A DNA stretch of 64,000 bases. Source: Bacteroidota bacterium. Its GTDB lineage: Bacteria; Bacteroidota; Bacteroidia; Chitinophagales; Chitinophagaceae. This document shows, piece by piece, positions 44,396-53,379 of this stretch. The stretch covers positions 665,931-729,930 of the forward strand of contig VBAR01000003.1 in NCBI GenBank assembly GCA_005882315.1, written 5' to 3'. A model generated the notes under the pieces. The model was not told the origin of the DNA, did no database searches, and saw only the letters and a program-made list of their open reading frames with translations. Within the stretch, counting starts at the first letter, position 1. Each line of letters begins with the position of its first letter. The position numbers were made by a program, and so were the translations under genes.

Positions 44396-45439
44396 ATGGT
44401 TGATCTTTCGAACTACGACCCTAACAGTGTAAGTAACCCTAACAATAATATATTCGGTTTACCTACAAAAGAAGAAGACTCGAAACTGGTTTTGGTACCT
44501 GTACCGTGGGAAGTAACGGTAAGCTATGGCACCAGCACTGCCCGTGCACCCGAAGCCATTTTTAAAGCCAGTATGCAGGTGGATCTTCACGATCCCGAAT
44601 TCCCGGACGCATGGAAAGAAGGTTTCTATATGCGGGAAACCGATAAGAAAGTCCTGATGAAAAGTGATTACCTGCGCAAAGAAGCTGAACTGTATATTGA
44701 TTATATAGCCGAAGGTGGTGTGGTAGGCGACAACCAGTTTATGACCAAGACACTGCGTGAAGTAAATGAAGGCAGTGTGTATATGAATAACTGGGTGTAT
44801 GAACAAACGAAAGTGCTGCTGGAAAAAAATAAACTCGTTGGCCTTGTTGGCGGCGATCACAGTACCGTGCTGGGATTTTTTAAATCCATTGCTGATAAGC
44901 ATGGCAGCTTCGGTGTACTGCAACTCGATGCACACTGCGACCTGCGTGATACCTATGAAGGTTTCAATTATTCGCATGCCAGCATTATGTATAATGCGCT
45001 AAAAGAAATTCCGCAACTGGAGAGGTTGATACAGGTAGGTGTCCGCGATTTCAGTCTCAGCGAGTGGGAGTATATCAAGAACAGCGATTTCCGTGTGGTT
45101 ACCTATTTTGATAAAGAGATCAAGACGAGAATATTTGAAGGTGATACATGGAAAGGTATTTCGGAAGAGATCATCAGCAAGCTGCCCGATAAAGTGTTTA
45201 TCAGTTTTGATATCGACGGGCTCGACCGTAAACTCTGCCCCTTTACCGGTACGCCGGTACCGGGTGGTTTCGAACTGGATCAGGTGTTTTATTTATTCAG
45301 CAAGCTGCATCGCAGCGGCAAGACCATTGTCGGTTTTGACCTGAATGAGGTTGGTATCGGCGGTGATACCGATTGGGATGCTAATGTAGGTTCAAGAGTA
45401 TTGTTTAAGCTATGCAATTTGCTGGCAAGTGCTAAGTAG
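44396..45439 (+). CDS. Arginase/agmatinase-family ureohydrolase
   Basis: This 347-residue enzyme belongs to the binuclear-manganese ureohydrolases. All metal ligands are visible: H155 in GGDHS, D178, H180 and D182 in LDAHCD, and D272 and D274 in SFDIDGLD. Substrates in the family include arginine, agmatine, guanidinobutyrate and formiminoglutamate. The N-terminal 110 residues are longer than in SpeB and match the group annotated as agmatinase-family in Bacteroidota. No polyamine genes are adjacent to settle the substrate. Confidence 0.88.
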   Translation: MVDLSNYDPNSVSNPNNNIFGLPTKEEDSKLVLVPVPWEVTVSYGTSTARAPEAIFKASMQVDLHDPEFPDAWKEGFYMRETDKKVLMKSDYLRKEAELYIDYIAEGGVVGDNQFMTKTLREVNEGSVYMNNWVYEQTKVLLEKNKLVGLVGGDHSTVLGFFKSIADKHGSFGVLQLDAHCDLRDTYEGFNYSHASIMYNALKEIPQLERLIQVGVRDFSLSEWEYIKNSDFRVVTYFDKEIKTRIFEGDTWKGISEEIISKLPDKVFISFDIDGLDRKLCPFTGTPVPGGFELDQVFYLFSKLHRSGKTIVGFDLNEVGIGGDTDWDANVGSRVLFKLCNLLASAK

Positions 45440-45483
45440 ATAGTAAATACCGGATATTAGATATTGGATATTGAGACCAACTC

Positions 45484-45546
45484 CATTACTACTATCACCG
45501 CCTGTTGTGTCACTCACTTGTACTTCCTGTAATTCTATTCCGCATT
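45484..45546 (-). repeat. Dispersed intergenic repeat, copy 3
   Basis: CATTACTACTATCACCGCCTG followed by a CACTTGTACTTC...AATTCTATT block matches the two ends of copy 2 (26991-27125) with the middle missing. It directly precedes a CCACAGAGA-type hairpin repeat. Confidence 0.65.
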
Positions 45547-45636
45547 TCAGGCCACAGAGAGCCGCAGAGGAATAGAGTTACACTGAGAAAATCTCTAAGG
45601 CCCTCTTTTAAATCTCTGTGGTACTCTGTGGGCAAA
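45545..45636. repeat. CCACAGAGA-type hairpin repeat, copy 1
   Basis: The left arm GCCACAGAGAGCC and the right arm near GGTACTCTGTGGGC are imperfect inverse complements about 60 bases apart. A better-preserved copy lies at 54993-55091. Confidence 0.65.
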
Positions 45637-45675
45637 AATATTTTTAAAAGTCATGAATAAATATCCGGCTGAGTA

Positions 45676-46239
45676 ATGCAAAAATTCGAATTGATAATAA
45701 AGAATGAGAAAGAAAAACTATATGCTGTCATTAGTTGGATCATTGTCATCAGCAATATTATTTTCTTCATTTTAATGACTGCATCAACCGGTTTTAAAAA
45801 ATTCGGACCACTTATTTATGGATTAGTTACTATAGCTGCGATCATCATTCCCCGTTATTTTAAAAACCCAAAAGAGAAACCAACCTTAACACCTGCTTTT
45901 TTCATAATTGCCCTGGCATGGTTCAATACACAATACTGGTGGGTGGCTTTTATCATCTGTGCTTTTGAAATATTGGATTTGATTACGAGAAGAAAGTTGG
46001 TCGTTCATGTAAACGAGGAAAAGGTCATGTATCCTTCATTTCCTCAAAAAGAGATCAAATGGTTTGAACTAAGCAATCTCATTCTCAAAGACCGTTTACT
46101 GAGTATCGATTTAAAAAACAACAAACTTTACCAACATGAGATCATCAACGGCGAAAATGATCATGATATAGATGAAAAAGAATTCAACGACTTTTGCAAA
46201 GAGCAACTGAATAAAAGCGAACTTTATAAATATAATTGA
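45676..46239 (+). CDS. Membrane protein with C-terminal soluble domain
   Basis: This 187-residue protein has three to four hydrophobic helices (about 18-40, 48-62, 74-100) followed by a soluble C-terminal part (RRKLVVHVNEEKVMYPSFPQ, then KEIKWFELSNLILKDRLLSI). The soluble part reads like a PH-like beta domain, as in YdbS- or YcxB-type proteins, but I cannot assign it firmly. The gene stands alone between two repeat-bearing gaps. Confidence 0.7.
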   Translation: MQKFELIIKNEKEKLYAVISWIIVISNIIFFILMTASTGFKKFGPLIYGLVTIAAIIIPRYFKNPKEKPTLTPAFFIIALAWFNTQYWWVAFIICAFEILDLITRRKLVVHVNEEKVMYPSFPQKEIKWFELSNLILKDRLLSIDLKNNKLYQHEIINGENDHDIDEKEFNDFCKEQLNKSELYKYN

Positions 46240-46334
46240 TGAGGTGTCGGGTGCGAGGTATTAGGTGCCGGGATGATAACTGATTTACACCTGATAACTC
46301 ACAACAGACACCGGACAACTGATAACAAACAAAC

Positions 46335-47633
46335 ATGAACCTCTCTCACTCACCATACATTCTCTATTCTGATGGCAAGGGAAATATTTTCGAAGACCAG
46401 TCACTCTATACAACCGGCCGTAGCGGATGGGATGCATTTCCTATTCCTGAAGAAGATTGGATCGAATTACCGGATGGTGGTTCACTATACGAATTACCGG
46501 GAAGAAAAGGAATTGGGATCGATGTAAAGACGGGTGAAATGCGTTTATGTGAAAAAGGATGGGCTGTTGCTGCATTTATTCCACCGGCACATACAGGATT
46601 GTATCTAGCTGCTTATGAATCAGAAAAAGATGCGCCGGTGCTCCCTTTGTTTTGTTATACAGCAACAGGCTGGCATGATAATAAGTTTTATGTACCCGCT
46701 GTAAGAATTGAGCAGGATATAAGACAGGAGTGTTCAGGTTACGATCAAACAAAAATTAAAAGTGGCGCACAGCATTTATTAAAAGCTTATCCGCATAATC
46801 GTTTGGTAAAACACCTGATGGAAAATTGCTGTCTTACTTATAATTGTCCTGCTGCAAGAAACTTTTCATTGGGCAGATGGGAATGCCCGGTACCTGCATC
46901 ACCTGCATGCAATGCAAATTGTGTTGGTTGCATTTCTTTACAACCTGACGAAGAACCGATCGTTTCAACACAAGATCGCTTATCATTCAAACCAACAGCA
47001 GAGGAAATTGTTGAGTTTACAGTTCCGCACCTTGAAACAGCGCCATACCCTTTAATAAGTTTTGGCCAGGGATGTGAAGGCGAGCCGTTGCTGATGTGGG
47101 ATGTTCTCCGCGATGCAATTATTGAAATAAGAAAACATACAAAGAAAGGAAGCATCAATATCAATACAAATGGTTCTAACCCTGAAGCAGTAAAAGCATT
47201 ATGCGAAGCAGGATTAAATTCACTGCGCCTAAGCACTAACTCAGCACGCAGGGAAATTTATATGCCTTACTACCGGCCAAACAATTATGATTTTGATGAT
47301 ATCATTGAAAGCCTGAAAGTAGTAACCAGTTACGGCGGTTGGACATCTATCAACTATTTTGTTTTCCCTGGCATGACGGATAGTGTTGCTGAATATGAAG
47401 CGCTACGCAAGCTGATTAAAGAAACAGGACTGAAGATGATACAGTGGCGCAATTTTAATATTGACCCGGATTGGTATCTTGGTAAAATTGGTGTAACAGA
47501 TACCGGCGAATGTATGGGAGTAAAACAACTGATGGAACTGTTACGTGAAGAATTCGCTGATCTGAAATTCGGTTACTTCAATCCTTCGATAGAACGCATC
47601 AAAGGAAATTTTGAAATGGATTTTGCACATTGA
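46335..47633 (+). CDS. Radical SAM protein
   Basis: This 432-residue enzyme has the iron-sulfur motif CNANCVGC (C192, C196, C199), here shifted to mid-protein because of a 185-residue N-terminal extension that contains further cysteines (NCCLTYNC). After the motif come FGQGCEGEPLLMWDVLRDAI (the GGE-like SAM-binding part) and INTNGSNPEAVKALCEAGLN. It is a full-length gene, but I do not recognise the subfamily; peptide or cofactor modification are both possible. A hairpin terminator follows. Confidence 0.85.
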   Translation: MNLSHSPYILYSDGKGNIFEDQSLYTTGRSGWDAFPIPEEDWIELPDGGSLYELPGRKGIGIDVKTGEMRLCEKGWAVAAFIPPAHTGLYLAAYESEKDAPVLPLFCYTATGWHDNKFYVPAVRIEQDIRQECSGYDQTKIKSGAQHLLKAYPHNRLVKHLMENCCLTYNCPAARNFSLGRWECPVPASPACNANCVGCISLQPDEEPIVSTQDRLSFKPTAEEIVEFTVPHLETAPYPLISFGQGCEGEPLLMWDVLRDAIIEIRKHTKKGSININTNGSNPEAVKALCEAGLNSLRLSTNSARREIYMPYYRPNNYDFDDIIESLKVVTSYGGWTSINYFVFPGMTDSVAEYEALRKLIKETGLKMIQWRNFNIDPDWYLGKIGVTDTGECMGVKQLMELLREEFADLKFGYFNPSIERIKGNFEMDFAH

Positions 47634-47640
47634 TTTGTTG

Positions 47641-47821
47641 GGGGCTAAAGCCCCGGCATCATACTACATTACTTGTCCCCAGCCTAAAGGCTGGGGCTAT
47701 TTTTTCATACTACTTCAAACATAGTATCCCGCCTGATTAGCTTCTTCGGAAATTTGCCTCAGACTTTAGGCTGGGGATGATATGAATACACAAACCCACA
47801 TCCGGGGCTTTAGCCCCGGAT
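47641..47821. repeat. Nested inverted repeat (GGGGCTAAAGCCCC type)
   Basis: The outer arms are GGGGCTAAAGCCCCGG (47641-47656) and its inverse within 47800-47821, itself a near-perfect palindrome. The inner arms are TCCCCAGCCTAAAGGCT (from 47676) and AGACTTTAGGCTGGGGA (47761-47777). The whole 181-base block can fold into a long hairpin and fills the gap between two genes. Confidence 0.75.
47677..47707 (+). terminator. Terminator after the radical SAM gene
   Basis: The stem CCCCAGCC/GGCTGGGG (47677-47684 and 47689-47696) with a TAAA loop is followed by CTATTTTTT. It is part of the nested inverted repeat, 43 bases after the stop codon. Confidence 0.65.
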
Positions 47822-47856
47822 GAAATACAACTTAACTACTAACTTCGTCCGCAACA

Positions 47857-48768
47857 ATGCAACATGAACATCATCATAGGCAACAGATATTAACCGGCGT
47901 CGGGCTTGCTGTATTGGCTACTATTATATGGTCAGGCAATTTTATTATAGCAAGAGGTGTAATCAAAGATATTCCCCCCGTTACACTTGCTTTCTATCGC
48001 TGGCTTACGGCCACAATTATCATCGCCCCATTTGCATGGAAGTATTTTTTTACAGAACTAAAGATCATCAAAGAAAGTTTCTGGTTCTTTTTTCTTGCTG
48101 CTGTTACAGGGGTCAGTATGTTCAATACGTTTGTATATGTAGCAGGACATTATTCAAGTGCTATCAATATGGCTATACTTGGCACTTGCTCCTCTCCCAT
48201 TATGTCAGTTATTCTTGCAAGAATCTTTCTAAAGGAAAAAATTTCAACATTAAGGATCGTCGGAATGACCGTTTGCGTTCTTGGAGTATTGTTATTGCTA
48301 AGTAAAGGAGACATCCATAATCTTATTTCATTCAGATTTACAAAAGGTGATTGGTGGATATTAGCTGCTGCGCTTTCCTTTGCGATCTATAACACGATGG
48401 TAAAAAAGAAACCAAAGGCAATGCATCCTGCCAATTTTCTTTTCACCGTTTTTCTTTTGGGTACCCTTATTCTTCTTCCGTTCTATTTTTCTGAATTAAA
48501 CAATAAAGGCGGCATTGCGGTCAATACTTCAAATATTTTAACGATCCTCTATCTCGGTCTTGGCACATCGGTTATTTGTTTTTATATCTGGAACAAAGCC
48601 ATTGCAGTATTGGGTACGGGAAGAACTGCTTTATTTGGAAACCTGATCCCCGTATTTAGCAGTATTGAAGCCGTTATCATCTTACATGAGCAGTTTAGCT
48701 GGATACATATTCTCAGTATGATACTTGTATTTGCAGGTATTATTATTACAAACCTGCGATCAGCATGA
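47857..48768 (+). CDS. EamA-family (DMT superfamily) transporter
   Basis: This 303-residue inner-membrane protein has ten hydrophobic helices in two EamA repeats (first IWSGNFIIARGVIKDIPPVT, second from about residue 155). Members export amino acids, metabolites or drugs; the substrate cannot be read from sequence. The N-terminus is histidine-rich (MQHEHHHRQQ). The MFS gene follows after 60 bases in the same direction. Confidence 0.88.
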   Translation: MQHEHHHRQQILTGVGLAVLATIIWSGNFIIARGVIKDIPPVTLAFYRWLTATIIIAPFAWKYFFTELKIIKESFWFFFLAAVTGVSMFNTFVYVAGHYSSAINMAILGTCSSPIMSVILARIFLKEKISTLRIVGMTVCVLGVLLLLSKGDIHNLISFRFTKGDWWILAAALSFAIYNTMVKKKPKAMHPANFLFTVFLLGTLILLPFYFSELNNKGGIAVNTSNILTILYLGLGTSVICFYIWNKAIAVLGTGRTALFGNLIPVFSSIEAVIILHEQFSWIHILSMILVFAGIIITNLRSA

Positions 48769-48828
48769 GCATCATTTTTCAGTTCATTTATTACATCAAT
48801 ACTATATTTACATTTATCAAACAAACTG

Positions 48829-50013
48829 TTGAGAAAAAACGCCAAACATATTCTGCCATTAATTGTTCTTTCGCAATTTGCGGGAACATCTCTTTGGTTT
48901 ACAGGCAATGCAGTTTTACCGGAGTTAAAACAATCATTGCAGTTGAGTCAATATGCAATAAGTTTAGTTACATCAGCTGTTATGATTGGATTTATAATAG
49001 GAACATTGGTGTTTGCATTCTTTTCGCTTGCAGATCGTTTCTCTCCTGTAAAATTATTTTTTATCAGTTCGTTACTGGGTGCATTTTCTAATTTACTGGT
49101 TGTATGGTTTGCAACAGATGGAAATTCTTTATTCTTTTTTCGATTCCTCACAGGTTTTTTTATTGCGGGTATTTACCCGGTAGGAATGAAAATAGCAGCC
49201 GACTGGTATGAAAAAGGTTTAGGTAAAGCGATGGGCTTTTTATTAGGTGCATTGATTTTTGGTACAGCTTTTCCGCATTTGCTAAAAAACCGTGAGTTTG
49301 ATCTGCCCTGGAAAACGGTTTTATATATCACATCACTCTTTGCTGTTGCAGGTGGATTAATGATGATCCTGTTTGTTGGCAACGGCCCCTATAGAAAAAG
49401 ATCAGGCGGTTTTAGATGGGATGCATTTGGAAAAATATTTGGTTCAAAAAAATGGAGACAATCTGCTATCGGTTATTTCGGACATATGTGGGAACTCTAT
49501 GCGTTCTGGGGTTTTTTGCCGCTGATGCTTGAGTTGTATGCAACGAAAAACAAACAGTCACTGGATATTTCGTTTATCTGTTTTTTAGTAATTGCGACCG
49601 GTGCAATAGGAAGTATTGTTGGAGGATATTTATCAGTTAAAGTTGGTAGTGCTAAAGTAGCATTCGTTGCATTGCTCATATCTGGTATCTGTTGTTTTTT
49701 ATCTCCATTCATTTATTCATTACCGCTCCTGGTTTTTCTTGCATTTTTATTTATCTGGGGATTTACAGTTGTACCCGACTCGCCGCAACTTTCAACACTG
49801 GTAGCACAATATGCACCGGAAGAATTACGAGGAACTGCACTTACTATTTATAATTCAATAGGGTTTGCTATCACTACTATTAGTCTTTATGTTTTTGATC
49901 GGCTCTTTCACTCCAGTGGTTTTTTAAGCGGCGGAAATACTTTTGCAATACTCGGCCTTGGAGCATTAGTGGGTTTGCCAAGTGTGTTGCGGTTACTTAA
50001 CAAATCAGATTAA
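48829..50013 (+). CDS. MFS transporter
   Basis: This 394-residue protein has twelve hydrophobic helices and the major facilitator pattern, with ADRFSPVKLFFISSLLGAFS at the loop between helices 2 and 3. The start is TTG at 48829, as no ATG occurs before the first helix. It leaves a 3-base gap to the SDR gene, so the two are probably co-transcribed. The substrate is unknown; the sequence resembles nitrate/cyanate-type transporters only in general layout. Confidence 0.87.
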   Translation: MRKNAKHILPLIVLSQFAGTSLWFTGNAVLPELKQSLQLSQYAISLVTSAVMIGFIIGTLVFAFFSLADRFSPVKLFFISSLLGAFSNLLVVWFATDGNSLFFFRFLTGFFIAGIYPVGMKIAADWYEKGLGKAMGFLLGALIFGTAFPHLLKNREFDLPWKTVLYITSLFAVAGGLMMILFVGNGPYRKRSGGFRWDAFGKIFGSKKWRQSAIGYFGHMWELYAFWGFLPLMLELYATKNKQSLDISFICFLVIATGAIGSIVGGYLSVKVGSAKVAFVALLISGICCFLSPFIYSLPLLVFLAFLFIWGFTVVPDSPQLSTLVAQYAPEELRGTALTIYNSIGFAITTISLYVFDRLFHSSGFLSGGNTFAILGLGALVGLPSVLRLLNKSD

Positions 50014-50016
50014 AAA

Positions 50017-50730
50017 ATGAAAATCATTATTGTTGGCGCCACATCAGGTATAGGCAGAAGAATGGCAGAGTTGTATGCAGCAAAAGGATATAAGGTTGGT
50101 ATCACAGGCAGGCGTAATGAATTGCTAAATGAAATACAACAGCAATTTCCAACATTGATCGAAACTGAGTGCTTTGATGTTAGAGGCAATGAAAACATTT
50201 CAAAACTGGAATCGCTGATAAATAAATTGGGTGGGTTGGATATCCTTGTTTATAGTTCAGGCATTGGCGAGCCAAGTAAGGAACTGGACTGGCAACTGGA
50301 TAAAATGACTGTTAATATAAATGTGAACGGGTTTATAGAGATCTCGAACTGGGCTTTTAATTATTTTGTCAAACAAGGCCATGGCCGTTTGGCCACTCTT
50401 TCATCTATTGCATCACATCGCGGCAATAGCTGGGCGCCTGCTTATAGTGCTTCAAAGGCTTTTCAAAGCAACTACTTTGAAGGGCTGGCAATCAAGGCTT
50501 TTCGCATGAAAAAAGATATCGGAATTACGAGAATAGAGCCCGGTTTTGTAAATACAAAAATGGCAAAGGGCAATAAAGTATTCTGGAGTGTTCCGCTTGA
50601 AAAAGCCAGCCTTCAAATCCTGGATGCCATTGAAAAAAAGAAACGCCGGGTGTATATCAGCAAACGCTGGTGGCTGATTGGAAAGCTCATGAAACTCCTC
50701 CCTTTCTGGCTCTATAAAAGGTTCGGGTAA
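50017..50730 (+). CDS. Short-chain dehydrogenase/reductase
   Basis: This 237-residue oxidoreductase has the classical SDR motifs: NAD(P)-binding GATSGIGRRMAELYA (about 6-20), the structural VYSSGIGEPS (in place of NNAG), the catalytic serine in LSSIASHRG and YSASKAF with catalytic Tyr and Lys. The C-terminal helices (KRWWLIGKLMKLLPFWLYKR) are hydrophobic and may touch the membrane. It begins 3 bases after the MFS gene; the pair could handle one compound, which is inference. Confidence 0.9.
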   Translation: MKIIIVGATSGIGRRMAELYAAKGYKVGITGRRNELLNEIQQQFPTLIETECFDVRGNENISKLESLINKLGGLDILVYSSGIGEPSKELDWQLDKMTVNINVNGFIEISNWAFNYFVKQGHGRLATLSSIASHRGNSWAPAYSASKAFQSNYFEGLAIKAFRMKKDIGITRIEPGFVNTKMAKGNKVFWSVPLEKASLQILDAIEKKKRRVYISKRWWLIGKLMKLLPFWLYKRFG

Positions 50731-50751
50731 TTGCCACATAGAAGTAATGCT

Positions 50752-50793
50752 GATGAACGGAGCGTCGCAAGTAAAGCATCATAGTAGCATTAC
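50752..50793 (+). repeat. Dispersed intergenic repeat, copy 4 (partial)
   Basis: GATGAACGGAGCGTCGCAAG and the following CATCATAGTAGCATTAC match the reverse complement of the left part of copy 2 (26994-27036) with a few changes. It lies just after the SDR gene. Confidence 0.6.
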
Positions 50794-50942
50794 AGCCCGT
50801 TATCAAAAAATTAACATTAATTATCAGCGTCTGCAGACAAGTTGCACAGGCTTTGCATCGTTCTATCAACAGGTGTGAACAAGAATGACTTGAACTCAAA
50901 AATCCACCTTGTTACATTTGTATGAACTACTACGCAACCACA

Positions 50943-51788
50943 ATGTCACAGACTTTTGAAAAAGAAAAGAACAGGCGGGCTACATTGATCACAGCAGGCT
51001 TTGCTGCGTCATTAGTACTCATCATGTTTTTGTGGAAATGGAAGTTGCCCGATCTGCAGGCGTTGTTACCACAGGGAGAATTTATTGAGATCAACTTAGG
51101 TGTTGATGATTTCGGTTCAGGTACCGATCAGCCGATGACACCGGGTGATCCTGCACCTCAGCAACAGATCGCTTATACTCCTGTTGCAGCTCCCGAAAAA
51201 TCTGAGTCGGATGATGCAAAAGATATTGAAGAAGATGTGGCAGAGAAAGAAGCACCGAAAGTTTTTAAGCCGGCTGTTACAAAACCTGAAGCAAAAGAAA
51301 TAAACAAAGAAAATAAAGTTGTAAAGGTTACTCCTAAACCAACACCACCTGCACCACCTCAGCCTAAAAAAGGTGCGCAAATGACAAGTACAAGAGGTGG
51401 CAGTGGTAGTGGTGGAAATGGGGCTGAGACTTATCAAAAAGGAACTGGTGAAGGTATAGCAGGTGGTCGTGGTGATCAGGGTGTGCCGGGTGGTTCACCA
51501 ACGGGAACAGTCTATACTGGTACACCAAAAAACGTAGGTGTTAGAGTTATAAGCATGTCTGGAGCAAATTTTGAAGATGATTTTAATGAAAGTGGTAAGG
51601 TAGCATTAGATATTGTTGTAGATGCTAACGGTAAAATAATCTCGTCGACTTTTCAACCCAGAGGTTCCACTTTGAGTAATAGAACTCAAATTGACATTGC
51701 AAAACGCAGGGCAACACAATTGACTTATCCTAAATATCCAGAAGGTGCAAAAACAACAATAGTATTTGATTTCAAAGTCAAAGGATAG
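50943..51788 (+). CDS. TonB-like energy transducer
   Basis: This 281-residue protein has one N-terminal membrane helix (about 15-35), a long linker rich in P, K, E and T (PKPTPPAPPQPKK) and a glycine-rich stretch (STRGGSGSGGNG). The C-terminal domain (GKVALDIVVDANGKIISSTF, ending AKTTIVFDFKVKG) has the strand pattern of TonB C-terminal domains. Such proteins normally follow exbB and exbD; neither is present here. I start at the ATG at 50943, seven codons after the first one. The small membrane protein gene and folC follow. Confidence 0.78.
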   Translation: MSQTFEKEKNRRATLITAGFAASLVLIMFLWKWKLPDLQALLPQGEFIEINLGVDDFGSGTDQPMTPGDPAPQQQIAYTPVAAPEKSESDDAKDIEEDVAEKEAPKVFKPAVTKPEAKEINKENKVVKVTPKPTPPAPPQPKKGAQMTSTRGGSGSGGNGAETYQKGTGEGIAGGRGDQGVPGGSPTGTVYTGTPKNVGVRVISMSGANFEDDFNESGKVALDIVVDANGKIISSTFQPRGSTLSNRTQIDIAKRRATQLTYPKYPEGAKTTIVFDFKVKG

Positions 51789-51853
51789 GTTCAGGAAATA
51801 TTTCATTTGAAATGGCATCTCATTAATCGGGATGCCATTCTTATTTTTGCTTG

Positions 51854-52051
51854 ATGAATGGACTTTACTATTTAAGATGGCCGTTAATTATTTTTCTTAT
51901 AGGCTTCCTTATACGTTTTACAGGCATATTGTTTAAAATCAGGCATTGGCCAAGCGCCGATGAAATGATAACCATTGGTTCTATAATCTGCGGAATCGGA
52001 ATTGTATTTGGTATCATTAAGATCGCAGTTGTCAAAAAGCCTGAACAATGA
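51854..52051 (+). CDS. Small membrane protein, GldL-like segment
   Basis: This 65-residue protein has two hydrophobic helices (about 6-24 and 38-56) joined by the loop KIRHWPSADEM. The loop resembles the KxxHWPGADxM loop of the gliding-motility protein GldL, a known Bacteroidota motif, but the rest of GldL is missing. The stop overlaps the folC start by 4 bases, so translation is coupled. The start is the ATG at 51854. Confidence 0.7.
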   Translation: MNGLYYLRWPLIIFLIGFLIRFTGILFKIRHWPSADEMITIGSIICGIGIVFGIIKIAVVKKPEQ

Positions 52052-53379
52052 ACTACCAGCAAACAATAGATTATTTGTTTACCCGTCTGCCCATGTTCAG
52101 CCGGATAGGCGCTGCTGCATTTAAGAAAGACCTTACGAATACGTTACGGCTTTGTGAGTTTCTTGGTAATCCGCATCAGAAATTTAAATCAGTTCACATT
52201 GCCGGTACAAATGGTAAAGGTTCTGTAAGCCATATGCTGGCTGCTGTTCTTCATTCGGCTGGTTATAAAACAGGATTATATACTTCGCCACATTTAAAAG
52301 ATTTCAGGGAAAGAATTAAATGCTCTGGTATGGGCAGACTGGAAATGATCGACAAGGATTTTGTAATTGAGTTTACAGAAAGGATCAAACCGTTGATCGA
52401 AGAAATTGAACCAAGCTTTTTTGAGATCACTGTTGCAATGGCTTTTGAATATTTTGTACAGCAAAAAGTAGATATCGCTGTGATCGAAGTTGGGCTGGGT
52501 GGAAGATTTGATAGTACAAATATTATTACTCCGGAACTTTCCGTGATCACAAATATCGGCTGGGATCATATGAATATACTTGGAAATTCGCTGGAGGAGA
52601 TCGCTTTTGAAAAAGCGGGTATCATAAAAGAAAATATCCCGGTTGTTATTGGTGAGACGATCCCTGTTACTAAACCCATATTTGAAAAAATAGCTGCAGA
52701 GAAAAATAGCGAATTACATTTTGCAGCAGAAAAAAGAAGTGCAACAGAATGGAAATGGGAGAAACATGAACTGATCACAGAAGTACAGGAGAAAAATAAA
52801 ACTGATCATAAAGAATATCATCTTGATCTGCCGGGTATTTATCAATCTAAAAATTTATTAACTGTACTTGAAGCCTGTTCAGTTTTGCGTGAAAAGTATT
52901 ACAAGATTGATGAGCCTGTAATTAAACAGGCTTTACACAAAACAAAAAAGATCACGGGGCTTCATGGAAGATGGGAACTAATACATGAACATCCAACTGT
53001 TGTATTGGATGTAGGACATAATGAAGATGGCATTAAACAAATTGTACAGCAACTTGAACTCACCACTTATCGTCAACTGCATATTATAACCGGTTTTGTT
53101 AAAGATAAAGAAGTGGAAAAAGTTTTAGCACTCCTTCCTCATGCTGCTCGTTATTATTTTACCCAGGCTCAAATACCCAGAGCATTGCCTGCTGAACAAC
53201 TGAAAGAAAAAGCTGCGGAATTCAATTTGAAAGGAGAAGCTTATCCCGATGTAAATACGGCATTGAAACATGCTTTAAATAAAGCTCATAAAGACGATCT
53301 CATTCTTGTTTGCGGGAGTGTGTTTCTTGTTGGAGAAGTCAATACTTTAGCTCATGCATTTTTTCCAATGCATACATAA
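52048..53379 (+). CDS. folC: Folylpolyglutamate/dihydrofolate synthase
   Basis: This 443-residue Mur-type ligase adds glutamate to folates. The P-loop is HIAGTNGKGSVSHMLA (about 50-65) with TSPHLKDFRERIK after it. Further blocks are EVGLGGRFDSTN and the C-terminal VLDVGHNEDGIKQIV, typical of FolC. Length and domain order are complete. The 3' end overlaps the convergent Nudix gene by 41 bases, a long overlap but both frames are conserved families. Confidence 0.94.
   Translation: MNYQQTIDYLFTRLPMFSRIGAAAFKKDLTNTLRLCEFLGNPHQKFKSVHIAGTNGKGSVSHMLAAVLHSAGYKTGLYTSPHLKDFRERIKCSGMGRLEMIDKDFVIEFTERIKPLIEEIEPSFFEITVAMAFEYFVQQKVDIAVIEVGLGGRFDSTNIITPELSVITNIGWDHMNILGNSLEEIAFEKAGIIKENIPVVIGETIPVTKPIFEKIAAEKNSELHFAAEKRSATEWKWEKHELITEVQEKNKTDHKEYHLDLPGIYQSKNLLTVLEACSVLREKYYKIDEPVIKQALHKTKKITGLHGRWELIHEHPTVVLDVGHNEDGIKQIVQQLELTTYRQLHIITGFVKDKEVEKVLALLPHAARYYFTQAQIPRALPAEQLKEKAAEFNLKGEAYPDVNTALKHALNKAHKDDLILVCGSVFLVGEVNTLAHAFFPMHT

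Noticed and set aside
46240-46334. GGTGTCGGGTGCGAGGTATT-type stretch as a structured RNA
   Set aside because: It looks like another simple intergenic repeat similar in style to those at 37601 and 44279; no conserved RNA structure is apparent.
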